From Ryuthela nishihirai (Eukaryota; Arthropoda; Arachnida; Araneae; Heptathelidae), in assembly GCA_038380435.1 (NCBI GenBank), contig JAWZYU010000019.1:32265801-32329800 (forward strand): 64,000 nt of DNA, written 5' to 3'. A program made the translations under genes and the position numbers. The notes below the pieces were generated by a model. It saw only the letters and a program-made list of their open reading frames with translations, did not search any database and had not been told where the DNA came from. Shown here in pieces: positions 45,690 to 57,376 of this stretch (positions within the stretch are counted from its first letter, which is position 1; the number at the start of each line of letters is the position of its first letter).

Positions 45690-46060
45690 TAATTTTAACA
45701 AAAAACAATTTCTCATTTAATCTTTATTACTCGTCAATCATCTACCTGTATCGTGTATTAAAATAAAACTGCATCGAGGAGTATTTTCTTTTTATCAATG
45801 TTTTTTTTTCCGTAAAAATAAGTTATATCTTGTGTGAAATATACATAAATAAAAAATACAAAGCATTAGTCATAGTCACAATAGAGGAATAAATATTAAA
45901 ATATGTTAATCACGTTAGGATTTTGGAACGCATATTTACGTTATTTCTTACGAGAAATTCCTGTCCATTAACATGATTTCACCTTACGCGAATTTTTTGG
46001 AGAACGCATCAATCGTGTTAGTAACGTACTGGGGTATTAATAATTTATATTATATATACA
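45690..46060. other. AT-rich stretch, possible DNA-transposon debris
   Basis: Phrases such as 'cattaacatgatttcaccttacgcgaatttt' resemble decayed Tigger-like sequence. There is no defined element. Confidence 0.3.
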
Positions 46061-46061
46061 T

Positions 46062-46215
46062 TCGAGTCCCGGGTAAGGCATGGATGTTCGTGTTGTTTTC
46101 TGCTGAGGTCCTGCCATCCTCTCAGGTCTTCTACTGTGGCTTATAAACTGACAGGCTCCTGTCAGACCTCTGTGGCAAACAGCTGCTTGAGGGGGTATTT
46201 ATTTTTTATTTTTAT
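46062..46215 (+). mobile_element. Ser-SINE, 5'-truncated
   Basis: It begins in the B box (attcgagtcccggg). The body and GCAGCTGCTTGAGGGGG-like end are clear (gcaaacagctgcttgaggggg). AT-rich flanks (tatatat) hide any TSD. Confidence 0.88.
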
Positions 46216-46499
46216 ATATATAATGGATGCTTAAAATTGTTATGCCTTTATACACACATACACATCCATATACATATATATATTGCAAAAAGGAAAAAAC
46301 ATTTTAAAACTTTTCAGTTTAGAGAACATAAGTGATGAGATTTTAAATAAAGCAGAAATACGATTTTAAATTTCAATTTTTAAACTGAAAAAGAAAAGTG
46401 TTTGTAAGTGCGCTTCACGTTTTTAATAAAATCCTTCTGTGATTTTTACACGAAAAAATATTATTAATCTACCACTGCACCCACTTCTTATCTTTTATG

Positions 46500-46803
46500 G
46501 GTTGGGTTGGGTTGTTTTACCTCTGAGCGGCGCTTTTTTGCACACCATGGGCTAAATGGCCAGGTCACATGGACCCCGAAGGCTCAGAGAAGGTTGGGGG
46601 AGGGGACCCACTGGAATAGCTGTTGGGAGACAGATGGTAGCCTCCCGTCAAGGCCATCCAGCGTGTTCTTTAACGTGCACAGGGTATGGCTCTCCCGCAC
46701 ACGGGGCCACGGCTTAACGTCCCATCCGACGGACGGCGGTGTCCCCTAACGTCCCATCGGTGTCCCCTACTGACCGTGGGCAGGGCGGGGAAATTTTGCG
46801 GAG
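46500..46803 (-). mobile_element. Met-SINE, 5'-truncated, 10-bp TSD
   Basis: ATCTTTTATG flanks it at 46490-46499 and 46804-46813. The tail is at the left. Truncation falls at 'ttgcggag' before the head. A partial duplication near 46740-46765 repeats 'gtcccctaacgtcccatcgg'. It is close to consensus, hence young. Confidence 0.93.
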
Positions 46804-46814
46804 ATCTTTTATGA

Positions 46815-47084
46815 CTCATTAAAAATACGACACTTCCAAATTTCGTTTTTGGCGACTGTTTTCAATAGATTATTCCTTACTGCATTCTCAAAATATAAAA
46901 GGAGTGTCAGAAACTACTCGACATTTAAGACTGTCGAAAAGTTTGAGAAGAAAGTTCTAAATCATTCTCTATTTACACGTTTTTTTTTTTTGCGATTGGA
47001 TTGATGAGACATTGGCAATTCTGCTTCATGTCCCAAAGAGAGAACATGTGATTTTCGACACATATAGAGAATTGAATAAGTGTA
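46815..47084. other. Stretch without recognised features
   Basis: Nothing could be assigned. Confidence 0.4.
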
Positions 47085-47205
47085 GAGTAAGGGATAATCA
47101 CAATATACACGACAGAATAAACGATCCTACCATCCAGGGAATGGAACCGGGACGCCGGAAGTTGAAGTCTCACCGCGATAACACTGTGCTACCTAATCGA
47201 CTATT
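47085..47205 (-). mobile_element. SINE-C, decayed
   Basis: The minus strand reads 'gtagcacagtgttatcgcggtgagacttc', then a B-box-like 'cggttccattccctgg' and 'gtttattctgtcgtgtat'. This parallels the copy at 56975-57130. Confidence 0.5.
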
Positions 47206-47419
47206 TAAAAAATGTCGCACCTATTTCGAAACGTATGCAAAGGACATGAAATGTGGTGTACATGTACAATTTGCAGTGCGAATGGGTGGTAATGCTTTCG
47301 CATTTAATCGATGCGACCTCGAGCATGCAAATTAGGGTTACTATAAAAGGAGACGAACCTGCTGACACCACTCGTGTTCATTCTAGCCAACCTGGCGTTA
47401 ACTTGGATAGCAAATTCAT

Positions 47420-48440
47420 TTTACCATGTCACGAGTAGGATTGTCCAAAAGAGAGAGAAATAAAGCAGAGAGGATAAAAGTGAGTCAATCCTATCCAGGT
47501 CTTTAAATTTGAAATAAAGATTTTCTCTCTGAATTATGTTGCAGTTTCAAGAAACATGAGCGGTTAGTCGTAGAATAGGACAACGTCGTTCAAGAGCCAC
47601 AACTACTCAGGACAACCGCTCTTTGTCTTTAATAGCAAGACGATATAATGAATTGATATCTAGGCAAAGGTTTTTCTCCAGCTGTCAGCGGCTACAAGAA
47701 AGACAGTTTCAAACGCACTGTGTACAAGAGGCTACACAAACGAAGTCTGTATTCACGAAGATCAATGGTTTAGGTTCCTCACACTCCTTCCAACAGATGA
47801 GCTCGTTTAACGTGGCCCAACCACACTTTTGGAGACTAGAACAGCGGACAGATGTGCTCTTCAGATATGAGTCTAGATTCTGTTTGAACACCAATTCATG
47901 AAGTGTGTTTATCTGGAAAGAACAAGGATATAGCCACAATCTCTAAATATTAGAGAAATGGATAATTTTAGTGGCTGCAATGTATGAGATATTTATGCTT
48001 GAGATATGGGCTGGCATCGCAATGACTGATCGCACAAAGCTTTCCATCTTTCTAGGAGATCTCGGACTGCTTAGCAATACAGAGACGAGGTTCTCTTTAG
48101 CCCACTCTGAAGCTCTTCAAAGGTGCTCTTGGTCCTTATTCCATCTTTATTGACGATAATGCTCACCTTCCAAGGGCTCATGTGAGATGATTTTCTGAAA
48201 AGCGAAGATATTTCATATGGTAGAATGGCTAGCCAAGATCTCCGAACATGAATCTAATTGAATATGCAAGGGATGCCCTGGAGAAGCAAATTGCAGGATC
48301 CTAGCCTTCTCCCAGAATCCTTCATAAGCTGAGATCTGTTCTTATAGGAAGTGGTCTTTATCACCACAAAACCTCAACAACAGCCTCATCAACAATATGA
48401 GAATGCATTGCGTGAGTTGTATGGCATCAGCGATAATATG
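47420..48440 (+). pseudogene. Tc1-like transposase, heavily decayed
   Basis: Pieces in all three frames follow the order of a Tc1 transposase: VYKRLHKRSLYSRRS (linker before the catalytic domain), ARLTWPNHTF, DVLFRYESRFCL (first Asp changed to Tyr or lost), a WAGIA piece, FIDDNAHLPRAHV (second Asp kept), and SPNMNLIEYARDALEKQIAG (Glu kept). More than ten stops and frameshifts occur. A TATAAAAGG near 47344 follows 'atgcaaatta', a sequence also seen upstream of the transposase at 21561, so the remnant probably extends left to about 47325. The TIRs were not recognised. Confidence 0.82.
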
Positions 48441-48479
48441 ATGTCTTATTAAAATCTTCTCTTCCCTAATTCCAGAATT

Positions 48480-50335
48480 TCCATCATATAATTTGTGCTC
48501 TCTTACGCAGAACTCGTCCATACTACATGATTTCGTTGATCAGTCATGTCACAATACCTTTCCACATGATCTGTAATCATACTTTCGGAAACCATTTAAA
48601 GTTATGTGCATCTATTTTCATTATCGTTTAATTTTTAGTAGAAGTGTAGAAACAGTTTCATGTTATATCAAAAAAGGTGTAAGATTCACAGCTCAGTAAT
48701 TTTTAAAGTAAGGTTTTTATGGGGAAAATATTGCTTAAGATCAAGGGTCTCAATCAAATCTATCTAAATTTCAACTTTCAATGTTAATTGCTTTTATGTT
48801 TATAGTTGTGAAATATGCAATATTCACAATCACTTACCTCGTTCGGTAAAAATAATTTAAAATTGTCGAAAATTGAAGTAATTTATGCGCATACTTTGAA
48901 AAATACGCTTATATGATTTAGTAAAAAAAAATCTGGATCTCACAACGACAAATTGCACCTTGTCTCACAAAATACGAGCTGGGTATATATATATATATGC
49001 ATCTATGTTGATGGTGGACATTTTCAGCACCTACTACACAAGTTCGAAACATTTAATTTTTCGTCTCCAGACTCTTGTGCAATCTGTCTACTACGGATTA
49101 AACAAAAGTTTGGGTTGCCAAATTATTTGATTCGCTACGCATATCAAAACCAATGCAAAAATTAAGGGGTTTAAAAAACAATAATTTTTATCTTGCAGTT
49201 TATCTCTAATTTTCCTTTTCTTGACACTTCTCTTTGAGGTTTTTAGGATACATTAATCATGGGCGTCAGCAGATATTTCTCCAGGGTGGTGGGCGACAAA
49301 AATTATTGTATGAACCACCCATTGCTATTCTTAGATAATGAGCATGACTTACGTTTAATGGGTTTAATCACAGCTAGTGTAGAGACAAAATAGAATAATT
49401 TAAATATTTCCAATAATAATTTAATAATAATTTGCTTTTATTTAAATACAACATTGCTAACGAAAAATATTTATCATGTAAAGCCTTCATAATACAAGTC
49501 ATAAAAACAATTAATTTTCCATTTTTCTATTAATTTAAAAAACAACATTTGTAGATTTCCTGGGAAGGTGGGGGGGGGGGGGGCGATAGTAATTATTCTC
49601 ATTGCCTCTGCCCCTTACTTCTGTTGATGCCCATGACCTTAATTAGACTACTCAGTGCAAGATTTGGATCCTATCATTCGAAATTTTCCTGAAACTAAAT
49701 GACCTTAAACAGAGGCCGTAATGTAAAACTTCGCCTGTTGTAATGTAAAAATTCGCTTTTTCAAATCGGTTATCCCGGAAGATGAAAAAAAAATACATTT
49801 ATTCAGGTAGCTGTCTGAAGGACAATAGAAAGTTCGGTAATTACGTTGTTTAACACGCTTTTCGGCGTTAAACAAAATGTTAATACCAAACAAAGCCTTT
49901 TAATAAAGAGCCAAGGCTGTTTTCAACTTCTTTACAATGGGAAGAAAGCTGGATTTCAATACAAGAGCATAGAGCCTACACATTTTTTACCCCAAAGATT
50001 ATGAATAAAACATTACATGACTTCTTGCACAACGCAAAGTTGGGTTTTTTTCGAAGCAAGAATTAAAATTGTAACTAGGGCGGGACCATAAGGGCGTGTG
50101 CCGTGGGTGTCGGGTCACTTGCTGTATTGTCGTACTGGTCAAGGTACGGGTCGACTATAGACAAGAATGAACCTCAAATTGAAATTCTTGAGTTCGCTTT
50201 AGTTCTGTTCCAGTTGAAACCAAAATATTGCGAGATGATTAATTTTTGAACAGTCTATGCAAGACTTTATTTTTCGTAATTCAACTTTCTTTTGGCTTTT
50301 TTTAATCAAATTTGAATGAAAAGTCTTAGAAAAAT
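48480..50335. other. Stretch without recognised genes
   Basis: AT-rich sequence. A G run of about 17 lies at 49567-49583. No element could be assigned. Confidence 0.45.
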
Positions 50336-50411
50336 TTTATTCCCATGCAGCTACTTATCATAGAGATCTGTTAGAGAAGATATGTGAGGAAGGCTTGACC
50401 TCCCTCAGTTG

Positions 50412-50803
50412 AAGGGATTTGGAGCAAAGGCGACTAAGTTGGTAGTGGACCGGTTCGTAATCTGCAGTTCCCAGGTTCGAGTCCCAACTGGGCCAGCGCT
50501 GAAATTTATCTCTGCAAAATTCCCCGCCTTGCCCTCGGTCGGTAGGGGACACCGATGGGTTTGAAAAAGCTGCCATCCGTCGGATGGAACTCGAAACCGT
50601 GGCGCCGTGTGCGGTAAAGCCATACTCTATGCACTTTAAAGAACATCCTACATCGCGTTGACGGGAGACTACCATCTGTCTAACAGCTGTCCAGTCTTAA
50701 CAGTAAATAACAGCTGCCCTCCGCTTATCCTTCTTTGAGGCCTCGGAGTCCTTATGACCTCCATATAACTCTTTGTGTGCTAAACAGTGCCACTCAAAGG
50801 CAA
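50412..50803 (+). mobile_element. Met-SINE, full length
   Basis: The head has A-box remnant 'gcgactaagttggtag', a consensus B box (GGTTCGAGTCC) and the family body. About 30 bp (cagtcttaacagtaaataacagc) are duplicated around 50690. It ends 'gtgccactcaaaggcaa'. Confidence 0.85.
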
Positions 50804-50908
50804 CTCTTAGCAGAAGGACAAGAAAAGATACATTCATGCCTTCTTATACGGGACTCGAATCAGATCCTTTCGATAAGCAAACAAACACACTAACCACTCA
50901 GCTACCAG
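50804..50908 (-). mobile_element. Ser-SINE head fragment
   Basis: The minus strand reads 'agctgagtggttagtgtgtttgtttgc' and a weak B box (gattcgagtcccg). The body stops at 'ctgct'. Confidence 0.6.
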
Positions 50909-50911
50909 GAG

Positions 50912-51001
50912 AGTCTTTATCTCCACATGCTGGATGGTCTTCACAGGAGGCTTCCATCGATCTCCTTTCAGGGGATCTTTCCCCTAACTTCTGTGTCATC
51001 T
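50912..51001 (+). mobile_element. Older Met-SINE remnant, left part
   Basis: The stretch 'ctccacatgctggatggtcttcacaggaggcttccatcgatctcc' is the middle of a plus-strand copy. It is interrupted by the next SINE and continues weakly at 51440-51512 (attgtgtgcgcgaaaatagcactcaa). Confidence 0.6.
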
Positions 51002-51438
51002 TGGGGCGGGGGTGGCTCAGTCGGTAGCGCGCCAGTCTCCTAATCTTCAGCTCCCAGGTCTGTTGAACCATGAGTCCCAGCTCTGTCCTCAACTCTGTTG
51101 AACCATGAGTCCCAGCTGGGCCAGCGTTGAGATTTATCTCCGCAAAACTCACAGCCCTGTCCACAGTCAGTAGGGGACACCGATGGGCTTAGAAAGGTCG
51201 CTGTCCGTCGGATGGGATGTTAAGCCGTGACTCCGTATGTGGGAGAACCATACCCTGTGTACGTTAAAGAACACACTGGATGGCCTTGATGGTAGGCAAG
51301 CCACTGGAATATCTGTCTCCTAACAGCTATTCCAGTGGGTCCTCTCCCCCAACATTCTCTGAGCCTTCGGGGTCCTTGTGACCTGGCCATTTAGCCCATC
51401 TTGTGCAAAAAAGTGCCGCTCAGAGGTAAAACAACCAA
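51002..51438 (+). mobile_element. Met-SINE with disrupted B box
   Basis: The head starts TGGGGCGGGGGTGGCTCAGTCGG. The B box is split by inserted sequence in which a 24-bp segment (51059-51082) is repeated at 51094-51117. The rest is near consensus, ending 'gctcagaggtaaaacaacc'. The changed B box should weaken Pol III transcription. Confidence 0.92.
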
Positions 51439-51514
51439 CGAACTATGTGACCTTAGGATCTTTATACATGGTTAAGATCATTGTGTGCGCGAAAATAGCA
51501 CTCAATGGAAGCAC

Positions 51515-52890
51515 TAAATCCTTATATGATTTCACTACATAAAAGAGTACACATTACTAATCAAATACAGTCAAAAGCACTTAATAAGAAATATCGGTTA
51601 ACGCAAAACTAAAGTGTGGTCTGTTCCAACCGCAGTACCTTTTTTTGCATGTAAAAAATATTCTTGAAACGCGAAGCGGATAATACGAAAAAAATCACTT
51701 AACGCGAAAATTTTCTACAGTTCTACGAATAAAATACCATTAAAACTTTTTCGGACAGCAAGAAAGTTATAGAAGATTGACAGATATAATCCCAACAACT
51801 GTTTCATTAATTTTGAACAGATGCAAATTTATTTGTAATTGCTAATTGTTTAACAGTAGATGCAAATACATTGGTGTGCTTTTAGACAAGACAACTGGGA
51901 CGCAGTTTACTGATGGCCGTAGTTTCCTGCATTCCTTTCAGATTGTCGACCTTTTTGATCGGGGAATAACATTCATAAAGAAGGCTGGATAAAAAACCCA
52001 GTTTTTTAATCAATAAAGGTCTCATTCAATTTTTCTCTCGATCTTCAGTCTCAAATTGCAGCATACATATTCATTTTTAAGATCTAAATTTTTTTACAGT
52101 CAAACGAATTAAAGTACCATTAAATTTCGTAAATGAATGCTGTGAATAGCGTTAGGAGTCAATAATGCAATGCATTCATCAATATACTATTAACGAGAAA
52201 TCTTGATAACACGAAAGTTTACACTGGTCCCATGACTTTCGTGTTAACCGTTTGGCATTGTAGCTCACTTTCCATGGCCTGTATTTCACTGACAGCTGCT
52301 TGTCAGTATAACACATCAAAAAAAAAAAATCTGTAATGACAGGCTCGATCTCAGCAAAAAAAAAGACAGTATCCACGGCTTATCCGTGACATGTACTTTA
52401 ACTGCCCAACAACTGGGACAGCTATCACGCTATATAGGGTTTTATTATTCATTTTAGTAAATTAACCAACAAAAATTTATTGCGTGTGAAAAATGTCAAA
52501 ACACTCTCAAAGTCTTTTTTTGTGCTTAGCATATTTCAGTAGGGTGTCATTAGTGGCGTGATAGTCAACTTCCAATACACTGCTCAGCATGTATGGCGTA
52601 ACACTTGCAATAACTGCAGTGTTTTTATTTATTTATTCACTTATTTTTTTGAAATAAATGATATTTTTAATATATCCATCTGAAAAAAAGTAGTTACTGT
52701 TTGGGACTTTCCGGTGCACAAGATCAGTTTACGTCTACCACTGCAGCGATTTGAAAATTTGGCTCGAGACGATATTATATGTATTACTAGCTCCACCATA
52801 TGATACTAACTCCATGACTTTGAGAGTTTCTTGACAATTTGGACACTAATTACTCTTCATAATGGGTATGCTTTTGTAATGATTCTGCTC
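51515..52890. other. Stretch without genes; possible decayed Tigger-like DNA
   Basis: Phrases like 'cggttaacgcaaaactaaag', 'cacttaacgcgaaaattttc' and 'ggtcccatgactttcgtgttaacc' suggest an old pogo/Tigger copy between about 51590 and 52250. No transposase was recognised. Confidence 0.3.
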
Positions 52891-52893
52891 CTC

Positions 52894-52972
52894 ATCGACC
52901 TTTTACTTTGGCGTATAAACTGGCAGGCTCCTGCATCTGTGGCAAGCAGCTGCTTGAGGAATTTTTTTTTCT
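52894..52972 (+). mobile_element. Ser-SINE 3' fragment
   Basis: It starts at 'cctcatcgaccttttactttggcg' and ends GCAGCTGCTTGAGG plus a T run. The centre has a small deletion. Confidence 0.75.
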
Positions 52973-53194
52973 CATTATGATAGCAATATTATCGGCGAGG
53001 GCTGCAAAAAATAATTTTTTCCTGATCTGAGGCCTATAACTAAGGGAAGAAGTAAAAGTAACAAATGCTCACTCAGTAATTAAATTCAGACCTTAAAAAT
53101 GTTATGAGAAAATTAGGTATTAGAAATTTCCGTGAGAGTACCTTGTTTATTGCTTCTATTAAGAACAGAGAAGCCTGGACGCTCTTTGCAGTTC

Positions 53195-53310
53195 ACCAAC
53201 TCTGAGCCCAAAAGCCCAGAATTGGGGAAGGAGTCCCTTGGGGTCTTTGTGACCTGGCTATTTATCACTTTATGTGCAGAAAAATGCCCCTCAGAGGTAA
53301 ATAAACCCAT
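53195..53310 (+). mobile_element. Met-SINE 3' fragment
   Basis: Only the last 110 bp are present: 'ggtctttgtgacctggctatttatcac' and 'cccctcagaggtaaataaaccc'. Confidence 0.75.
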
Positions 53311-53314
53311 ATGA

Positions 53315-55660
53315 AACAACGACACGAACAGTTACATCACCAGAGTCTCCTTTAGTTATGACTCAGATCAGAACCTGGACCTCGGCTGTTTCATCGTAAC
53401 AGAAACAAAGACAACATGATTATTACAAAAACTGCATTTGGAGAGCGCTAAAAAATACCTATGACAAAAATATTCTAACATATGTCCAGAAAAAAAAATC
53501 ACAAATTTCGTGCATGTTAAAATAAATGTATCAAAATTTGATATTTTTCAAGGCCTTAAATTGGTTTGTCTCATACTCTGTACATAGATAAAAAAAAAAA
53601 ACGAAGAATAAAAAAAAAACCCTCAAAATATTGGGCAATGCAAAGTACACTTGTACAAAAGACCCGCCAGATTGTGGTCAGCTATGATTTGCCGTAGCAG
53701 TGTCCATATGCCGACAACTACAATAGTGATTTCACTGCCAACAAGCATATAGGTTACGAAAGAAAGTGCAGCGATACTAAGCATTTTTGTAATTATATTA
53801 TTGCAAAGATTTAAATACATTTTGTACCAATATACCGCACGATAAATATGGCCCCCTTGAGGTAGTCACTTACCTTTTTACCCACCGAAACCATCCCGGT
53901 TACCGGCACAATCAAATAAACCTCAATCGCTTATCTCACAAGTTGCCGATTGTATCAGGTAAGTTGTCTCACCCTGTGCGGTTTGACAAGACGAGACTGA
54001 AACCATCTGTTTTTCGATAAGAATGAACATGAAATTAACCTTTATTTGCAACTAATCTTCTGCGTGTGACTGACTTAGATCAGATAACCAATTGCCTTCC
54101 AAGAAATTGTTCCCCCTAATCCGTAGTTACGGCCGGGGCAAGTCACTCCAACCACAGCTGATCACCTTCTCTACTCTCCCAAACGCTTCTCTATCCTTTC
54201 ATCTAATGGCGACCTAAGGTTGTCCTAAGGATCGTGGAAACTTTCATCCTTTCCGAAGCTTTAGAAGAAGAGTCTGCCAGGCTCACTGAAGAAGGGAGGA
54301 GTTTGACAATGATGATGGAAGTAACCTGTCATTCAGGCGAACGTCAGGCTTAAGCGGAGTTTTAATAACTGCAACTGGGATCACCGGTGATGTCTTTATA
54401 ACTGTATAATCACCAACTATCTAGAACATCTAGCTCAAGACATCTGTCACTGAAAGAAAAATTTCCTGCTTCAAATTATGTTGTAATGAGACGTTTAATT
54501 GCACGACTGACTTCTATATCTGCACTTTTTGATACGTCTATTGATTTTATCTAGGGTAACATCGAAGACAGAATCCCAGAGGCTGTTGAGGCTGCAGAGA
54601 AAAGAAGGAAGATGGGGGAGGGGGGGGGGTCAAAAAATGAACTAATGCCAATTGCATAATGTGATTTCGCTTCGCGATTGACTTCAACTAGTTAATGTTT
54701 CGATATTGTCGATAATTCATTCGGGTGTACGATCCTATCTGGGAATTTGTTTGCTAATTCCGACTCGTGTATGATTAGTTGGGCCAATTTAATGATGCGC
54801 CGTCTGAGTGTGATACGTATCTCAGCGGGCATCGGGCGGCAGTTCCGTAGCGTGTTCAAACAGGCTCAGAGTGGGAATGTAAACAAATTAAAGTAGATTG
54901 GAAGAGAGAGGGGAAAAAATATGAAGATAAAAATGGCCGAGTAGAGAGAAATGAAATGGAAATGTCATAGACCGAGATCTGTAAAATGACTTGTAACTGA
55001 TTATGAAGCATTTTAGAGTTTAACTGATTCAAACAGGTTTAGGTATTTAATGAGAACCAGTTTTTTTTTTCGCATTCATATACAATTTTTGACCAAGCCT
55101 TCCCAATTAGTCTTTACAAAAGGCCAATAAGCTTTCTAGAATCTGATGTGTTAGGCTAGAGGCCGACATCATGCCATCTGATGAAATTGTTTGGAAAGAG
55201 AGAATGGAGGTGAGCATTTAATGAATAATATTATAACATATTATTTCTTTCACTCGCTAAGTCGCACTAGTAAGAAAGGGGGAAAAAACTTGAAAAGAAC
55301 GCCTGAAAGATTACAATCATATTTGAAACAATAAGGTTGCTGAACGTTTAGCGACTGGCATTTTGAAAGGTCTAAGAGATAACTGATTAGAATTTCATGC
55401 TTAGATCTGCAAGCAGATTTTCGACACTATAGTAAAAAAAAAACTTCTATATATTTTTGCACTTACAAAATAAAAAGAAATCACTGAAACAAATTCGCTC
55501 ATTTAGTATTTTGTTGATAACTACTAAGAATGTTAAAAGTTTACACTTAAATGATTCACATTTTCAACGAGAAAAACTATACTGAAATTCAGTAGTAAAG
55601 TATCACAGTAGATGTCCTGTAGACATGGGACTGGTGAAACAGTTATCTGAAAAAATTTAG
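53315..55660. other. Low-repeat region, possible unique sequence of the KLF locus
   Basis: No SINE was recognised in over 2.3 kb. The 53850-54900 part is less AT-rich and has CpGs (cgggcatcgggcggcagttccg near 54830). A minus-strand AAAAG/GTAAGT donor lies at 53868-53874, and a plus-strand ATCAG/GTAAGT at 53953-53963. Upstream exons or a promoter of the minus-strand KLF gene could lie here, but no coding match was seen. Confidence 0.3.
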
Positions 55661-55668
55661 TTTCGCTC

Positions 55669-55735
55669 TGATGGGGGATTCGAACCAAGCTTCCGAGTTA
55701 CATACGAGGTGTGCTGACCAGTACACCATCAGGGG
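55669..55735 (-). other. tRNA-like sequence (Val-like), left arm of inverted pair
   Basis: The minus strand reads CCTGATGGTGTACTGG, and later TTGGTTCGAATCC and CATCAG. The D arm (GTGT/GCAC) and part of the acceptor (CTGAT/ATCAG) can pair, but the anticodon stem is poor. It is probably a degraded tRNA-derived repeat rather than a working gene. Confidence 0.5.
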
Positions 55736-55790
55736 TTAACTTTCCCTTCAAATAATGTGACATATAAACTTTCCAGTACATTATTTGCAG

Positions 55791-55850
55791 CATGGTGACC
55801 TCGGTGACATGTAACTGGGAAGCGTGGGTTCGAATTCCATTCACGGAGAA
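55791..55850 (+). other. tRNA-like sequence, right arm of inverted pair
   Basis: The segment 'catggtgacctcggtgacatgtaactgggaagcgtgggttcgaattcc' shares the ATGTAACT-GGAAGC-T-GGTTCGAAT core with 55669-55735 in the opposite orientation. The D-arm part is shortened. Confidence 0.5.
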
Positions 55851-55921
55851 GCAAAATATTTTCGGTAACTATACTCTAAGTTTATCTATACTAACATAAG
55901 GAGATGTCTGTGTGTGTGTCT

Positions 55922-56214
55922 CCGCAAAATTCCCCGCCCTGCCCACGGTCAGTAGGGGACACTGATGGGCTTGGAAAGGCCGCCGTCCGTCGGATGGGAC
56001 GTTAAGCCGAGGCCCCGTGTGCGGGAGAGCCATACCCTGTGCACGTTAAAAAACACGCTGGATGGCCTTGACAGAAGGCTACCATCTGTCTCCCAACAGC
56101 TGTTCCAGTGGGTCCCCTCCCCCAACCTTCTCTGAGCCTTCGGGGTCCATGTGACCTGGCCATTTAGCCCATGGTGTGCAAAAAAGTGCCGCTCAGAGGT
56201 AAAACAACCCAACC
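55922..56214 (+). mobile_element. Met-SINE, 5'-truncated, 14-bp TSD
   Basis: CTGTGTGTGTGTCT flanks it at 55908-55921 and 56215-56228. It starts at CCGCAAAATTCCCC and has the full consensus 3' end. It interrupts a separate repeat-like sequence (ataaggagatgtctgtgtgtgtgtctgtggcaaccatagctcatcgg). Confidence 0.94.
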
Positions 56215-56229
56215 CTGTGTGTGTGTCTG

Positions 56230-56970
56230 TGGCAACCATAGCTCATCGGGAAATCGAAGTAGATGCTTCAAAATTTGACAGAGTGATTTTAGTTGTCATC
56301 GAAGTTGCAGTGCCGAATTTCAAGTTGAAATTCTGAAAGGGGAGTTTGTTGGAAGCAAATATTTTAACATGCTATTTCTAAGGGAAATGGCAAATGGTGC
56401 GAAACCCATTGCTTCAATTATCTGCTCCCTAACTGTGAACATAAGAGTCATAATAACACGTTAATTCGGAGGCCGCTGAGAATAGTCGTGACTTCATCTT
56501 TCGGATTTGGCAGCATTGCATTTAATGATTTATCCTCATTACAACACCAAAATGTACACGTGTTGAATCTGTGCTATGGAGTTGGGGAGAAGGTATGGTA
56601 CTCACTAAACTAACCTTTAGTGTACTAAAAATCAGAATATACCGATTACATTTTAAAAGTGAGACCTGGTATATTTCAGCTACTATTAATTCAACAGTAC
56701 TCCAAATACAATGGATTAGAAACAATTTCCTAAAGAGACATTGATGATTAGTCAGGGCTAGATACAATGAGAAAAATTCATTCTACAGTTTCTCTGATTG
56801 AAATGTGTAATTAGACAGTAGTGATGGAATCTCCACTATCTATTTACGACAATTATTCTCAACAGGAGCGTTTTAGAATTTATTTTATTTTATTTTTCGA
56901 GGGGGGGGGGCGTTTTTCTTGTTTATCTTGGTTTTCTGTGGAACTAAATACAATAGTATTTCGCTTCTTC
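56230..56970. other. Stretch without recognised genes
   Basis: The first 100 bp continue the sequence interrupted by the SINE. Nothing else could be assigned. Confidence 0.4.
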
Positions 56971-56974
56971 GGTG

Positions 56975-57135
56975 ACCTGATATCGCGTTGCTCGCAATGA
57001 CGCTGCACCTGCCGGGATCTGGGTTCGAGTCCAGGAATAGCATGGTTGTTTATTCGTGCATGTGTTTTACGCTGTATGAGAAACCAGGGCAAGTCTGATT
57101 GAACTTCTAGGTTATCTCTGTCCTCTTTTATGTAA
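56975..57135 (+). mobile_element. SINE-C, best copy
   Basis: A tRNA-like part (gatatcgcgttgctcgcaatgacgctgc) with B box (GGGTTCGAGTCC) is followed by 'aatagcatggttgtttattcgtgcatgtg'. It then continues 'gagaaaccagggcaagtctgattgaacttctaggttatctctgtcc'. The 3' part recurs at 9676-9745. Confidence 0.6.
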
Positions 57136-57376
57136 AGTAAATAATTAAAATTTAGTAATTTTATAGCTTTTTCAGGTTAAAAAATTCATATATGTATGTC
57201 TTATTTCGACAGAAAAACCTTTGAAATTCATGAATCAAAATATTCATCAATTTTTATTCACGGCAAGTGCTTTTTTAACTTATAGGAAAAATTATTTGAT
57301 TTCATGAAGGGGGGTTACCAATGATACTTAGTTAAGAGCACTTCGGTCCGACAAAGTTGGGAACCACTGAGCTAGG

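Noticed and set aside
46507..46749. Conserved 'GCFTSERHFFAHHGLNGQVTW' frames found many times
   Set aside because: They are translations of the Met-SINE consensus in various copies, not a protein family.
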